A stretch of 64,000 nt of DNA. Source: Amyelois transitella. Its lineage: Eukaryota > Arthropoda > Insecta > Lepidoptera > Pyralidae. The translations under genes were made by a program, and so were the position numbers. The notes under the pieces are model-generated. The model saw only the letters and a program-made list of their open reading frames with translations. It had not been told where the DNA came from and did not search any database. Positions 43,563 through 57,000 of the stretch are shown here, one piece after another. Location: positions 1,567,501 to 1,631,500 of the forward strand of contig NC_083519.1 of the NCBI RefSeq assembly GCF_032362555.1. Reading direction: 5' to 3'. Each line of letters opens with the position of its first letter. Position 1 is the first letter of the stretch.

Positions 43563-44396
43563 CAACTACATAATTTGCTCGTTGTTACAAAATTGTGTAA
43601 TGCCGAAGATCTTTGATAAGCATATCTCCTGAAAAATGTGGAATCCAATAAAATAATTACTTCAATTGTTGTTTTATTATGGCTTTATCTCAATTACAAA
43701 GAATGGATAAAGCAAATTAGAATACAACAGGAGGTGTGGGCTATAACCAAATGAATTTATATCTTACAGTATCGTTGCGCCAGCGCAGTCGGTAAGTGGT
43801 AGAATGCCACGAGATTTGGTATAAACAAACATTGATTATACATATGATCACACTACTTTTCTGAAGGAGTATGCAGAGAATAAATCTTTCTTGTAATAAG
43901 CTTTCAATTATTACTATTACAACCGAAAGTTCTTTGAAATCAGGAACGTTTTGGTGACAGGTCAAGAGTACCATAAAACGAAGAGCTTGCGTGAAAAGAT
44001 TGATGAATGTGGACGAAACAAAAAAGTATATAGAGATTATAGAAATATGTTCTGTCCGCCTATCCCTTTAACCTCCTCTTAAACGTAAAGACACAAATAT
44101 TAAGGACATTTTACTTCATTTGATAAATATGTTTCATCATTAGATTCAAAGCTATTAATAACGATAAAATCTAATTCAAGATAAATTGTTATTTCGAAAG
44201 CATGGAGAGTTAATAAGGCGAATGTAATTAACCTAGATATTAAAATAAAAAAAATACGTTTATGTTTGTGATTTTGTATTTACGAGCACGATTTTTGCCT
44301 GCAAGACTAAATTTTCATATACCGTAGTATGTATAATTAGTACTTAACGTGATGAAACTATAGGTATTGTTTAAATACCATATTAAATAAATCTTA
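43563..44396. other. Unassigned DNA with a decayed RTE fragment
   Basis: An RTE-like relic on + at about 43945-44090 (acaggtcaagagtacc, gaatgtggacgaaacaaaaa, tccgcctatccc). The rest is AT-rich with no exon. Confidence 0.5.
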
Positions 44397-44650
44397 TACA
44401 TACATATAGTCACGTGTATATCCCTTGCGGGGTAGACAGAGCCAACAGTATTGAAAAACTGAAAGGCCACGTTCAGCTGTTTGTCTTAATGATAGAATTA
44501 AAGTTCAAATAGTGACAGGTTGCTAGCCCATCGCCTAAATGAACAATCCCAAGTTTATAGGCCTATCCCTTAGTCGCCTTTAACGACATCCACGGGAAGA
44601 GATGCAGTGATCCTATTATTTTTTATATTTGTACCAGGAACCACACGGCA
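44397..44650 (-). mobile_element. S1 SINE, nearly full length
   Basis: Tail at about 44397-44408, body, and the 5' end CCACACGGCA at 44641-44650. Several point changes. Confidence 0.8.
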
Positions 44651-44761
44651 CTTCTAATAGGTTCTAATTTCCGTAAAATGAAAATAATCGGAACATTTAA
44701 TATTACAATTATTTTTCATATGTTTCTTCATAAGCAGTTTTTAATAGTACCTTCATGAGTG

Positions 44762-46183
44762 CACAACGCCACTTTCCCGGAGAGGTAGGCAGAGAATACC
44801 ACCATTCCATACAACATGCCATACTTAAGACCTCAAGCTCAAGAAGCCAGCTCGTTCAAATTCAAAACTTTTATTCATTACTATGGGACATTTCAATATC
44901 GCTTTATAATTGTTATGTCTTTTCGTTTCACAACATTGGTTGATATCACCAAAAATTGCAAATAACTAAGTTTACTACTTCTTCCAAGCGTCACTGCAGA
45001 AGAAGCGGTAACACACTGCACTGTAGCATTTTCTTCTAAGTAAAATTATTTGACCTTGTACAAAATTGCTTCTTATTCACAAAATGTAATATTAATGAGT
45101 TCTAAATTTGGCAATTTGTGATGTATTTATGCGTGTATTAAAATTGATATAATTGAAATAAATCAGCATACAATAAGCTCTTAATTTAGTGAATATTCAA
45201 CAAATAAATCAGTGTCTACAAAAAGATTGATGGATAATAATTGTTCAACACAATCTGTCACTATTATTTCTAATCCCCCCAATTGCATTCTCTCTCTAAA
45301 GAAGAACCCAGGGTCCACTCTATGAACGTGACCCTAGAGTGGGTCAGTCAGGTTGTCACACGAAGCGACTTTCGTCTGACCTCAGCGTTGTTTCAGAGAT
45401 ATTCAATTCATTTTGGATCACGGTAACACATCCATTTGCCATAAAATTTAATGGCCTACTTTGATTAAACTACATAATGCGACTTTGGCATAAATAATCA
45501 TCGTTTGGCATAACGTTAACGTAGACCTTTTTCTTGCACACATTTGCTACTTTTCTGAAATTGGCTAATGATATTTTCTACAAGAAACAAATAACTTCTA
45601 CCATATGATAAAGTTTTATGTGTCATCTAATGTTTGTCCTTGAAAAAGTCTCTATGGCGATCTAGTAGCCGACTTTCTAATGCTACTCACAATAGGTACT
45701 TAATAATATTTCTAACACAACCTCTTAAATTGGACAATGCGTACTTTCACAAGATACTTTCACATCTACTGTCTTCCATAGAACAGTAGCTTCTCCGTAT
45801 AATGTTTAATTTAATTGTAAACTTAATAATATTTGAGTTCATTATCATATGAGCTTATCATCTGATACTCTAAGTTGTAACACGTGCCCCTGTTTCATGG
45901 CATGCGCGACGCCGTTTTTATCGCGCGGAAAACTATCGCTGTTTCGCTTTTTATTATGACGTGAAACGGGACAGCGTTAGTTTTTCGCGCGATGAAAACG
46001 GCGTCAACGCCACTTTCCCGGGAGGTAGGCAGAGAATACCACCATTCCACTCAACATACCATACTTAAGACCTCAAGCTTAAGAAGCCAGCTCGTTCAAA
46101 TTTAAAACTATAATTCATTACTATGGGACATTTCAATATCACTTTATAATTGCTATATCTTATCGTTGCACGACATTGGTTGA
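44762..46183. repeat. Duplicated ~180-bp segment (two copies, direct)
   Basis: 44762-44943 and 46005-46183 share aacgccactttcccgg, ggtaggcagagaataccacc, taagacctcaagctcaagaa, agccagctcgttcaaat and cattactatgggacatttca, at roughly 88-90 percent. They combine an RTE-like 3' end (minus) with a CR1-type 3' end (minus), so a composite repeat rather than a gene has been copied. Confidence 0.75.
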
Positions 46184-47220
46184 CATTTACTACGGGGGCA
46201 GAATATATTGAAGCTATTTTCAAATATAAAATTAAAAAAAAATTAAAGCATTATCTTCTATTATATCTAGGGTCCAAGAAATCTATTCGACAAACGCATC
46301 TACAATATGCGAGCGAAGACTATGGAAAAAGTTACTTAATAAATAAATTATGCCGGTAAATTATGTGCGCCCTTCGGATTAACTATAAGATGAAACAATC
46401 GTCCTACGATCTGATGACAGAATTAAAATGCATTATGCATAAATTTATTTGTTTAACACGAATACCTTTTTGTATAAATTAAACTTCTTTTATATCAACA
46501 CTAGCGGCTACGGCATCGTATTTATTATACCTATGTATATATAAACCGTTCTCAGAAAACTATGTTTCCAACATTTCAAACAGGAACAAAAATCCATTCG
46601 TAGTTTTCCGAGATTAACGCATACATACGGACAGAAAAAATAGGGATACTTTACTTTACACTATGTAGAGAAGTGACTAAAACACGCTTGCGGCTTCACC
46701 CGCCTAAAACGACTCTTGCGGGAATTTTTGGAAAAATAGGCATAGGTTATTTCAGCAATAACAGCTAGTCTAATTATAAGAGAACACTGACTTTTTATCT
46801 TGTAGGTTACTATGTTATTACTACGCTCTACGGGTGCTCAAAATGAGGCTTTCCCAAAATTCCCGCAGGAATAGCATGAGGATCAATCCCAATAAATATT
46901 TTTAAGAAAGAATTCAATAAACTATTTTTTACTGTTTTATTATATGTATTATATATAGATTAGAAATCTTTGAACAAAATGGACGGAATCTATAAATAAC
47001 CGTTGCATTTTAAGTTGTTTACATCATTTTTAAGAGACGCCTCTTGGCTTATTTCATATTCATTTTAACTAATTGATTAGTAAGTGGAAATTTTGTGATT
47101 AAGACCTTGTTCGCGGTCAGACAGACACTTGAAACGTTCTATTTTATGTATGTATTTATATTTTGATACATATAATAATATTTTAATGTGAATAGCAAGG
47201 ATAGTTTATTAATAGATTTA
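44944..47220. other. Intergenic DNA between repeats
   Basis: Includes a CR1 3' end on minus (about 44944-45050), a relic of the 'cacacgaagcgactttcgtctgacctc' repeat (about 45335-45385), a large P1 palindrome (45908-46005) and a Helitron-like relic (about 46680-46760). No exon. Confidence 0.5.
45908..46005. mobile_element. P1 palindromic MITE, best-preserved copy
   Basis: GACGCCGTTTTTATCGCGCG at the left faces CGCGCGATGAAAACGGCGTC at the right. Inner arms ATCGCTGTTTCG / CGTGAAACGGGACAGCG. About 98 bp, able to fold on itself almost completely. Confidence 0.8.
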
Positions 47221-47450
47221 CATATATATAGACAGGTCTATATCCATATCCCTCGCGGGATAGACAGTTATCTAAAGTCTACCTTCAGCTGTATGGCTAT
47301 TTGATGGAATTGAGATTTAAATATGATATTAGGTAGCTGGCCCATCGCCTAAGAGAAATCCCAAGTTTATAAGCCTACCCCTTAGTCGTCTTTTACGACA
47401 TCCATAGGACATATGGAATGGTTCTACTCTAAAGTGCTGGAAACCATATG
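47221..47450 (-). mobile_element. S1 SINE, decayed
   Basis: Follows the S1 order (tatccctcgcgggatagaca, ccatcgcctaagagaaatccc, acgacatccat, ggaatggttctac) with many changes and deletions. Confidence 0.65.
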
Positions 47451-47580
47451 CTAACATTTTTCAGATCATAATACTATGCCGAATTATGTAGTCTTCTACC
47501 TCCTGGATTTAGTCACGATTGCATTCTCACCTCTCTGCAGAGGAGCCCGGGGTATGCCTTTGATCATGGATCGTCGATTA

Positions 47581-47824
47581 TCTATACTAATATTATAAAG
47601 CTGAAGAGTTTGTTTGTTTGGTGGTTCAATTTTGAGAAATTCTTTTTGTGTTGAATAGACCATTTATCGAGGAAGGCTTTAGGCTATATAATATCACGCT
47701 GCAACTACAAGGAGCAAAGAAATAATGGAAAATGTGAAAAAAAAAACGGGGAAAATCCTCCTTGAGGGCTTCAATGATGCCCAAAATAACTATTTCACGC
47801 GCACGAAGTCGCGGGCACAGCTAT
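47581..47824 (+). mobile_element. Helitron-like element (H1)
   Basis: TCTATACTAATATTATAAAG to GCGGGCACAGCTAT. Host A precedes it. The CTAG end has mutated to CTAT. Confidence 0.75.
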
Positions 47825-48026
47825 TTAGCTACTACATAATGCCACATTATGCAGTACCTAACAGTGAATAATTACTCACGTAAAACCGAAGCGTGAACCG
47901 TGAAATAAAAAGTGTGTGAGATGTGGAATTTGTGAATGGACGACACAATTAATCACTAATTCGTACTGTTTGTTTAATTATTTAATTGCGAGTTTAAGAC
48001 GTCTGGTAAGCGTGAATCTTATCATA

Positions 48027-48203
48027 CATACATACATACATATGGTCACGTCTATATCCCTTGCGGGGTAGACAGAGCCAACAGTCTTGAAAAGACCTAA
48101 TGGCCACGTTCAGCTATTTGGCTTAATGATAGAATTGAGATTCAAATAGTGACAGGTTGCTAGCCCATCGCCTAAAAAAGAAGCCTATCGTTTGTAAGCC
48201 TAT
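48027..48203 (-). mobile_element. S1 SINE, 5'-truncated, with target duplication
   Basis: Tail and 3' two-thirds of S1. It is flanked by 16-bp direct repeats cgtgaaTcttatcata / cgtgaaActtatcata (48011-48026, 48204-48219; one mismatch). Confidence 0.85.
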
Positions 48204-48354
48204 CGTGAAACTTATCATAAGTATAAGGACTAATTGCATATGTGTTAGCATACCTAGGTTACGATTTTGATAACAGAACCACACAATTTAGAGATTACTT
48301 ACCGAAGTTAGCTTGCATTTTTTTTATATTCGTATCCAACAATAAGCGTTACAT

Positions 48355-48617
48355 TTATACTAATATTATAAAGCTGAAGAGTTTGTTTGTTTGTTTAAAC
48401 GCGCTAATCTCAGAAACTACTGGTTCGAATTAAAAAAATATTTTTGCGTTGAATAAACCATTTATCGAGGAAGGCTTTGTGCTAGATAACATCACGCTGC
48501 AACTACAAGGAGCAAATAAATAATGGAATATGTGAAAAAGAAAATTATTCATTCTTGAGGGCTTCAATGATGCCCAAAATAACTATTCCACGCGGACGAA
48601 GTCACGGGCACAGCTAG
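48355..48617 (+). mobile_element. Helitron-like element (H1)
   Basis: Same family as 47581-47824, ending ACGGGCACAGCTAG. Confidence 0.75.
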
Positions 48618-50188
48618 TACTGGATAAATATTATTTTGTCATTTATGCACACGGAACCTAATTATATCGGTAGTCCTTGGTCTTAGACAGCTAATGGTGA
48701 TTTTTACGATAATTTTTAATATGATTCTTACTTCAAGGGAGCCCGCCAAAAGTTTCGTTCCAAATCAAATCTGCAGTGTAGTTTGTTCCGCCGCTTCCTC
48801 TATACATGCGCTTTGGAAGCGGTGGTAGTTATAATTAGATTAAAGTTATGTGACGTCAATAAATGATAGCTTGTATTTAATTTTGAAATTAAATCTATTC
48901 TGTTCTAAATCTATAGTATTGTCACAAAGTAGATCAAAATCCACAACCAATAAAATAGTTTGGTGCCTTCCGTTGAAATTCCGGATTTAACCCCCCATAA
49001 AAAAAGTGTTAATGCGCTCATGGTCAGGACTGAAAGTTGAACCTCGTCTATCCAGGTATGACGCCATTACCACACGGCACACTGATCCGGTCCCTTCGTG
49101 ATTTCCAACGGATATCGCTCTATCTGTTAATATCTGTTAATTTACACCTCGTTTTCCAACTGCCAAATTATACGCTATTGTTTACTTGTATAATGTCGAT
49201 AATATCTTTTACGCTGTTTGAATCTTAGTCCTATCATTAAGCCTCTGATAGATAGGTATAAAGAACAGTCTTTTTAAGACTGTCGGCTCTGTCTACCCCA
49301 CAAGGGATATAGACATGATTATATGTATGTACAAACTTTACATCCCTAAATCAGATTCTATGACAAATTCCAAATTTTATAGTGTACAATACGTAGCTTC
49401 TTAACTTGAACCTGCATATTTCTGACCATTAAAATTGACGATTTTCACACCTTTCCTTTCTTGTTCCGGAAAGTGATAAAACGTATGAGTGTGAAGAAGC
49501 TTTATTCATTTAGTCGGCCTGTTTGCATAGTGGTTGTTTTGTTGACTCTTAACCGCAGGTCACGGGTTCGATCATCGATTAGTTTATGTTGTTAAACGAA
49601 CTTTTCCAGATCTTCTTGAGTTTAAGACGTTTATCATGTTCAATACATACATATAATCACATCTTGAAAAGACTGACAGGCCACGCTTATATTTTTGGCT
49701 TAACGATAGAATTAAGATACAAATAGTGACAGGTTGTCTTTTATCTAAATATATAAAAGAAGAAAGTGACTGTCTGACAGCCCTAACTAACACACAGCCC
49801 AAACCGCTGGGTTTACGAAAAAAAAAACTACACTTTGATGAGTAGCAAAGTGTAGTTTTTTGAGTAGCAAAATGTAATTATGGATTTAGCGCGTTTGCAA
49901 GTACTAAATACAAATCTAACACAGCGTTCAGCGTTACCAGCGCACACGCAATGTAATTTCTATTTTCCTTCACACACACCTGTGCGTCTAATTACAATTT
50001 AAGTGTCTATTACTTTTTGCTGGGAAGTCATTTGGCGTCATTGCAATAAGTCTCTAATACCGATTAGAGTTTCTCACTTCTTCTTGTTGTTCTACTGTTT
50101 TGTTAAGACATTCACCATCTCATCTCTATCTGGAAAGATGGGTCCAGAGACCTATGAATATAATATAAATAAAATAAACCTATAATAT
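48618..50188. other. Intergenic DNA with repeat relics
   Basis: CR1-type 3' end + (48771-48905), S1 3' half + (about 49218-49332), a separate tRNA-like SINE head (49511-49580, B-box GGTTCGATCAT), S1 relic - (about 49640-49740). No exon. Confidence 0.55.
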
Positions 50189-50435
50189 AAATAAATAAAT
50201 ATATACGGGACAAATTACAAAGATTGAGTTAGCCTCGAAGTAAGTTCGAAACTTGTGTTACGAGATACTAACTCAACGGTACTTTATTTTGTAATAAATA
50301 CTAAAATAGATAAACATCCAAGACAAACAGACCAAACAAGAAAGTTTGTTTCTCATCATGCTCTGACCGGGATTCTAACCCGGCACCTCCGATGCCACTG
50401 ACAAGCGTATAACTGCTGCGCCATAGAGGCCGTCA
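50189..50435 (-). mobile_element. T1 tRNA-derived SINE, full length
   Basis: Minus strand: GGCCTCTATGGCGCAGCAGT head, B-box-like GGGTTAGAATCCCGG, body ACGGTGAGTT..-type GTTGAGTTAGTATCTCG, and a (TTTA)n tail at 50189-50210. Confidence 0.85.
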
Positions 50436-50509
50436 ATACATGTATATTCGTACTTATTTGTATAATTACATCTAATAACAGAATTTTGTGGTAGGTAAGG
50501 TATAGATTA

Positions 50510-50758
50510 TGCCGTGTGGTTCCCGGCACCAATACAAAATAGAATAGGACCACTCCATCTCTTTCCAAAGGATGTCGTGAAAGGGATAGGCTTACAAACT
50601 TGGGATTCTTTTTTAGGCGATGGGTTAGCAACCTGTCACTATTTGAACCTCAATTCTATCATTAAGACAAATAGCTGAACGCGGCCATTCAGTCTTTTCA
50701 AGACTATTGGCTTTGTCTGCCCCGCAAGGGATATAGACGTGACCATATATATGTATGT
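50510..50758 (+). mobile_element. S1 SINE, full length with target duplication
   Basis: Complete S1 flanked by AAGGTATAGAT (50497-50507 and 50767-50777). Confidence 0.87.
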
Positions 50759-53700
50759 AGGTATGCAAGGTATAGATAATAAAATGAATTCAATGGTGTA
50801 GTTATTTTTACTGATGGCAATTTGGGTAAGATGACATCACCTTGGCTTTGTACCATTTAAAGAAGGACACACATATTTTTACGAAACAATATTAGACATA
50901 CGTTATTCTTATCTAATCTAACATGAAACTAGCATTGAATAAATATGTTCGTCGCATAAACAAACTAAAATTGAATATTTTAACCAGTTGGGTTCAAAGT
51001 TTTTTACTGAATTCAATAAAAAGTGAATTCTTACATACATACATACTACATATAGTCACGTCTGTGTCCATTGCAAGGTAGACAGAGCAAACACGCTCGA
51101 TACGGCTTAAAGGCCTAGTTCAATTTTTTTTTAAAGTTTATATCAGTCCCCAGTCATTTCGAGACCGTTCTTAACTCTGTCTGCACCCCGAAAGTGATGA
51201 CGTGATTATATATCTGTATGTTACAAACAAAAATACAATTCCTTCCTCTTATTCTACGGGTAAATAAGTTAAAGTAATATAAATGGATTATTTTGGCAAA
51301 CGTTATACAGGACCAATGTGGTAGGTTCCCAGAAGGTTAGGCAGAGACTACATAAGTACCTATTTCCACTTCACTCGATCCCTGCATACTTGTTTCGCTT
51401 CATTCACATTCATAACTCTTTCATTTTCAATCACTGAATGGTAACAAAAGTTGTCTTTAATTTATGCAAAATAGTTTTTTTTTTAATTGGCTTTCAAACT
51501 GGCTAAGTAAATAACGTGATGTGCATAAGACACTTTGCGAAAGTAGGTATCTAAATTCATTTTCAATTGAATTAACATATAATTACGCAGTTTTTTTTTT
51601 TCAGTAAAACTAATAATTAAAATCGCTTCATCCGTTAGTGAGCTATGAAAACACAGTCAAACTTATAAACCCTTCACTTTACGTTGGGGGTTAAAAAGAA
51701 GAAAATTGAAATGAGCATTGTCTAGCCTGAGTTTGAATCATTTTAGTCGGTAATAAAATCCATAGAAATAAAACGTACTTACTTGATTATTATAATTAAG
51801 TTTATCAGAATTTTAAACAGATCATGTTGTTTGGTTTGATATATTTCTTATCTTATATTGCAGTTTGTCCTTTGCAATATAGTAAAGTTAATTATAAATA
51901 ACATATATCAACTATTAACATATTCTTGAGTCCATCAGCTGAACATGGCCTATCAGTCTTTCAAGACTGGATATGAATTAAAGTGAATAACATAATTACC
52001 TCAAACTTAGACTTAAATGTATTAAATATTTAATGTAAAATATTAAAAAGATATATTTGTAAATTACGATCTGTCTTTTATTCATAGTGAATTAAAATCT
52101 AAAATATTCCGATACGTATATTTAAATTATCACTTACCAAAGGGCTATAAATCCTAGATTATTCCGTAATCCCAATAACACTAACACTCATAAATTCACT
52201 TTCACAGTGTCCTATTTTAATGTCCTTCTATAAACTATATCTCCTTTCTAATCTGCAACCCTAGTACTTGTCTTAGGTATCTTAACATATTTTGTAAAAA
52301 AATATTAAACAACTTTTGAAACTGTTTTAAAAAAAATCACATCATCACATTACACAAAAAATAAGGTCGCTAAATGTTCAACAAATGCGTAATGGCCGCA
52401 TTTTTGCCTTATTTATGTTAATAATAGATATTATTGGATATGTGCGCGCGCGCCGGCCGAATGGACGAGGAATGTAGTGCATTGTAGATGTGGTACTACG
52501 GTCGACGACTTTTGTGTGGTTTGGATCATAAGCGTTAGCGATTTATGTCTGTAACGCAAGTTGCGCAGATAGTGCTTGATCTAATTATGCTAGATTCGTA
52601 ATGGAATTATGTGGATTAAACCATATTACTTACGACGTTAACCAAACCGTCGTAAAAGTCGTCCATGACGTAAAAGGCGACTAAGTGATAGGTTTATAAA
52701 CTTGGGATTCCTCTTGAAGGCGATGGGCTAGAAACGTATCACTATTTGAATTTTAATTCCATCATGAAGTTATACAGCTGAAAGTGGCCTTTCAGTCTTT
52801 TAAAACTGTTGGCTCTGTCTACCCGCAAGGGACGTGACTATATTTCTGTACGTTTAACCAAACCATAACAAGCTGTCAATTGGGTAAGCAAAATTGGGGT
52901 TAGCTCATTAAAATTTTTCATACTTATAAGTTGGTAACCATGATGCAAATCATACGTGCTGACAACGAAGAATGTTAATATATATACCGAATACCAAGTT
53001 CTCGTAAGTTTACTAATACGAATCACTTACGCGCGAATGCACACCACCACGACAGTCTTTACTCTGAATGGTATAGAATAGAATAGAATAGATTAGTTTT
53101 CAAAATTGGATACAAGGTATCACTTATTGACGTCACATAACTTAAATCTAATTATAACTAACTACCGCTTCCAAAGCGCATGTGTAGAAGAATCGCTGTG
53201 TTGTCACGTAACGTAACACAAGAACAATTAGTTTAATTTCGGGATGATACTAATTTTGATCTCTGACTGTAGCACTAGTAAAATATTAAAACATGTTTAC
53301 AAAATTCTGAGTAGGTCTGCGAAATGAATTTTAAATTTCGTGGCGTGAACTCAGCTCTTTATTTTCGGTTAGATCGCTTGAGTCTATGACTTGTTATGCA
53401 CAGTTTTTATTCAAACTGAGTTATGATCAAACTCGTTTCGTCCGGACATCTTCAAATCTGAGGTGAGCTTGTGTTTCACGCTTTGTAATGGAAAATTTTG
53501 CTAATCAACATAAAAATTATTGTGATTACAATATTTTAATGAACTATTTTCTATTAATTACGAGAAATTATAGTTTTTACTATTATTGACCCAGTTTTGG
53601 TTTTACAGGTCTATCTTCACGGTAGGATCGGCGGTCATTAAAGTTAACTGTACCTATCCATGCAAAATTTTATCAAAATCTGTCCAGTTGTTTGGTTTCG

Positions 53701-53767
53701 AAAGTGTAAGAGACAAACCTTTTTATTAATAAATTTAGTATTATTTTACATAGAACGGTTATGAGTT
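50759..53767. other. Intergenic DNA with repeat relics
   Basis: S1 relics (about 51043-51110 -, 51150-51225 +, 51937-51968 +, 52666-52850 +), an RTE-like 3' fragment on minus (51328-51460) and a CR1-type 3' end on minus (53078-53185). No exon seen. Confidence 0.55.
51328..51460 (-). mobile_element. RTE-like LINE 3' fragment, decayed
   Basis: Minus-strand match to GAATGTGAATGAAGCGAA, GTATGCAG..GAT, AAGTGGAAAT and TCTCTGCCTA of the LINE. Confidence 0.65.
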
Positions 53768-54034
53768 ACTAGCTGTGCCCGCGACTTCGTCCGCGTGGAA
53801 TAGTTATTTTGTGCATCATTGAAGCCCTCAAGGAGGAATAATTTTCCCCGTTTTTTTCACATTTTTCATTATTTCTTCGCTCCTAATAGTTGCAGCGTGA
53901 TAATAAATAGCCTAAAGCCTTCCTTGATAAATGGTGTATTAGACACAAAAAGAATTTTTAAATTCGAACCAGTAATTCCTGAGATTAGCGCGTTCAAACA
54001 AACAAATTCTTCAGCTTTATAATATTAGTATAGA
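53768..54034 (-). mobile_element. Helitron-like element (H1)
   Basis: Plus strand ACTAGCTGTGCCCGCGACTT to TTAGTATAGATA, an intact pair of ends between host A and T. Confidence 0.8.
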
Positions 54035-57000
54035 TATAGAAATAGTACGAATCAAAAGTACTTAAAGAAGTCGGTACACTTATGTGTGTACGAAATTTCA
54101 TGAAGAATGGTCAAGCGAAAAGTGCTACAAACACATTTTCACATTTATTTCAAGCACGGAAGTATGAATGTTTGTATTAAAAGTGTAAATTAAAATTCAA
54201 TAAAATCGTAAAATGAAGATATTTCAAAGATATAAATTCACACAGTCGTACGATATAACGGGAGATATTTTGGTAGCAATACCTATAAAAAACTTGCCGT
54301 ACTGGTTTGACCTGTCTGTCCGTATGTGGCGGAGTTTCTCGCAAACTCTCCGGTACACTTGACATTGTGGGTAAGAAAGCAGGAACTGGTTTCTTTTTTG
54401 AAGTTTATCAATAAAATAATATGGGTATCAATCAATCAATTAAATTCTTGCTTTGTTGATTAAGTATTATTGATGGAGATACAGCCGAAACATTTAAGTT
54501 CTATAAAAATGTATAGTGCTTAGTGTTCAGAGGGAATATTATGTAGAATTTACCGGAATTTCCAAGTTAAATTTAGAAAAGTTTTTTCTGTCTGTACGTC
54601 TGTGCGTATGTATGCGCTCAACTCGAAAACGGATTTTGTTCTTAATTGAAATGTTGAAAAAAGAGTTTGCTGCAAGAAGGTTTATATCAGGTAATGCTGC
54701 CCGGGGCTGGTCGCTAGGATTGAAATAAATAAGATTTTCTGTTGTCAGTGAACGAAGTTGCGGTAATAGGTAGTTATGTATAAATTCATGAACAAACATC
54801 CAATATCTTGTTTTTTTGTAAATAATCTTGCTCAGCATATCCATGGGCTATAAAATTGTGGTGCTGTCATATCTCAATCGCTTGCGGGGTAGACAGAGCT
54901 GACAGTCTTGAAAAGACTCAAAGGCCGCGTTCAGCTGTTTATTCTTCTTATAAGTGCATGCTAAAAGTTTAAGTGCTTCAAGTGTTTCTGTACTTACCTC
55001 TACTTAATTAACATTTAAATATCTATGCCTTCAAATTAATTTATCGTTTAAAAAAAATTGATCTGTGTCCGGTATCACCTGTCTTTGCCACACACTTGGC
55101 AATTTCTCACAAATGGATCTTCCAGGCACGTTACATAACATTCAATAATTATGTCTCCACCACGTGCAGTGAGGCTGAACAGCCTAGATATCCACTCGAT
55201 TATCACTCTAGGTACCACATGTTACGAGAATATCCTATTACAAGCTGTGGTTAATGTCTATGTATATATACATAGATCATATGCATGCTTGATTAAATTG
55301 GACAATTAGACCCTTTTCTAACTAAGTATAACTTTTTTTTACTTAAAGAAAAATGCCATATTTTATGGTGATTTGTGTTGATTAAAAATCAATATTAATT
55401 TGTATCGCCGTCTGGATAATTAATAATCAATATTAATTAATTATTTTTTCAGAGCAGGATAAATCAGCAAGGAATATTATGAAGTGAAAAGATTTGTATT
55501 TTCGTTTGTTGACTGATTGATGATGACAAACTGATTTTGAAATCAATTTTTGGAAATTTCCACGGAAACGAAGTAAAGTAGCGTTAAGTAATGTCTACCT
55601 TTTTCTTTCTTTATTGTATGGTAGGTTTCTATTCCTTTCTAGGTACTTGTGTATTACTGATCCCCTTCTACGATCTGGCAATGGTGCCAGTCTTCTGGGC
55701 ACTAAATGACATAGAAGGTTTAGTTCTACTCCTAAATATATAAATTTCTTCACTTTCTTTTTTTTTAAAGTAAAAAAAAATATCCATAATTTTCCCCATC
55801 AGTCCCTGAATATAACTGTGTCCGACCATTATTTCTTAAGAAATAATTTCAAAACTAACCGAGCCTAACGTAAACCGCAAATGAATATAATTTATCTTGA
55901 ATGTTATAAATCATTGAGTAAGTATTTTTAAAGCAGAATAAACTAATTAAGGCTGTCTATGAACACGGTAAAGAAATGGAAAAGTCAGTTATCAATTACA
56001 GGGAGCGACTCCCGTCCAACGACCCTGACTATGATAATATTCAGTTGCTTGATTGGCGGTTGCTTGATTGGCCCCTGAAGTTTTTGTAAAGCAATTCTTC
56101 AAATCGTCGACTTGTTAAAAGCAAAATAATCTACCAGGCCATCGCCTTTCAGAAAATACCCCGTTCACTAGCCTTTCCCTTAATTGACTTCTACAGTCTT
56201 TTCGGGAAGGGAAGCAGCTGGCACACACTATCTTTATTTAAGCACTAGAAAAATAGTTATATGAACTCTTGATGAACTGAAACTGCACTTTGATTTGACT
56301 TAAAAACATGCACTTCAATAAAAATAATACTTATGCTAAACATCAAATCGGTCTTATCGTTTTACTTAATTTTCTTTTTATTTTTATTTTTTTGTAAGTG
56401 GCCACTTGCAACCTGGTAAACGAAGTAAAGAGTTTTAACCAATACTCATTTTGAATTATATTAAAAAATCTTGTTTCTTCCGTACCAAAACCCTCTTGGA
56501 AATTCATTAAAGTTAATATAATATAATTAGATATTTTTGGATATAGGTACTGCCGTCGTCGTCTTCGACATGCCCAAGACATCAATTATTCTTCGGAATG
56601 TTATCATTGTACTTATATAATAAACAAAATAATGTAAATGATATAATATTCATTGACTGTATGATATGTATTTGACATTTGATAAATTTATTTATTTTCA
56701 ATTAAATTTATTTTTAAATTGATATTATAATAAGACAAATTTATTATTATTCTTATTTGACATTAAAATATATTGAAATATTGTCAAAATTATACGCTTC
56801 TTACCTATTTAAAATATATGTATCTATATAATTCCGACGCATTAAGATATAGAACATGTGTTCACAAAAACTGTACCTAAATAATTAAGACCTATTTTGT
56901 TATCATATTCAAGGAATAAATGATTATGATTTCATAAGTTCCTGTTACCACATTATCCATGGGAAAAAAATGGAGTGCTATTTAAACAGTAGGTACGGGA

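Noticed and set aside
44762..44943. Duplicated segment 44.76/46.0 kb as a gene pair
   Set aside because: It is made of LINE 3' ends and has no shared open frame.
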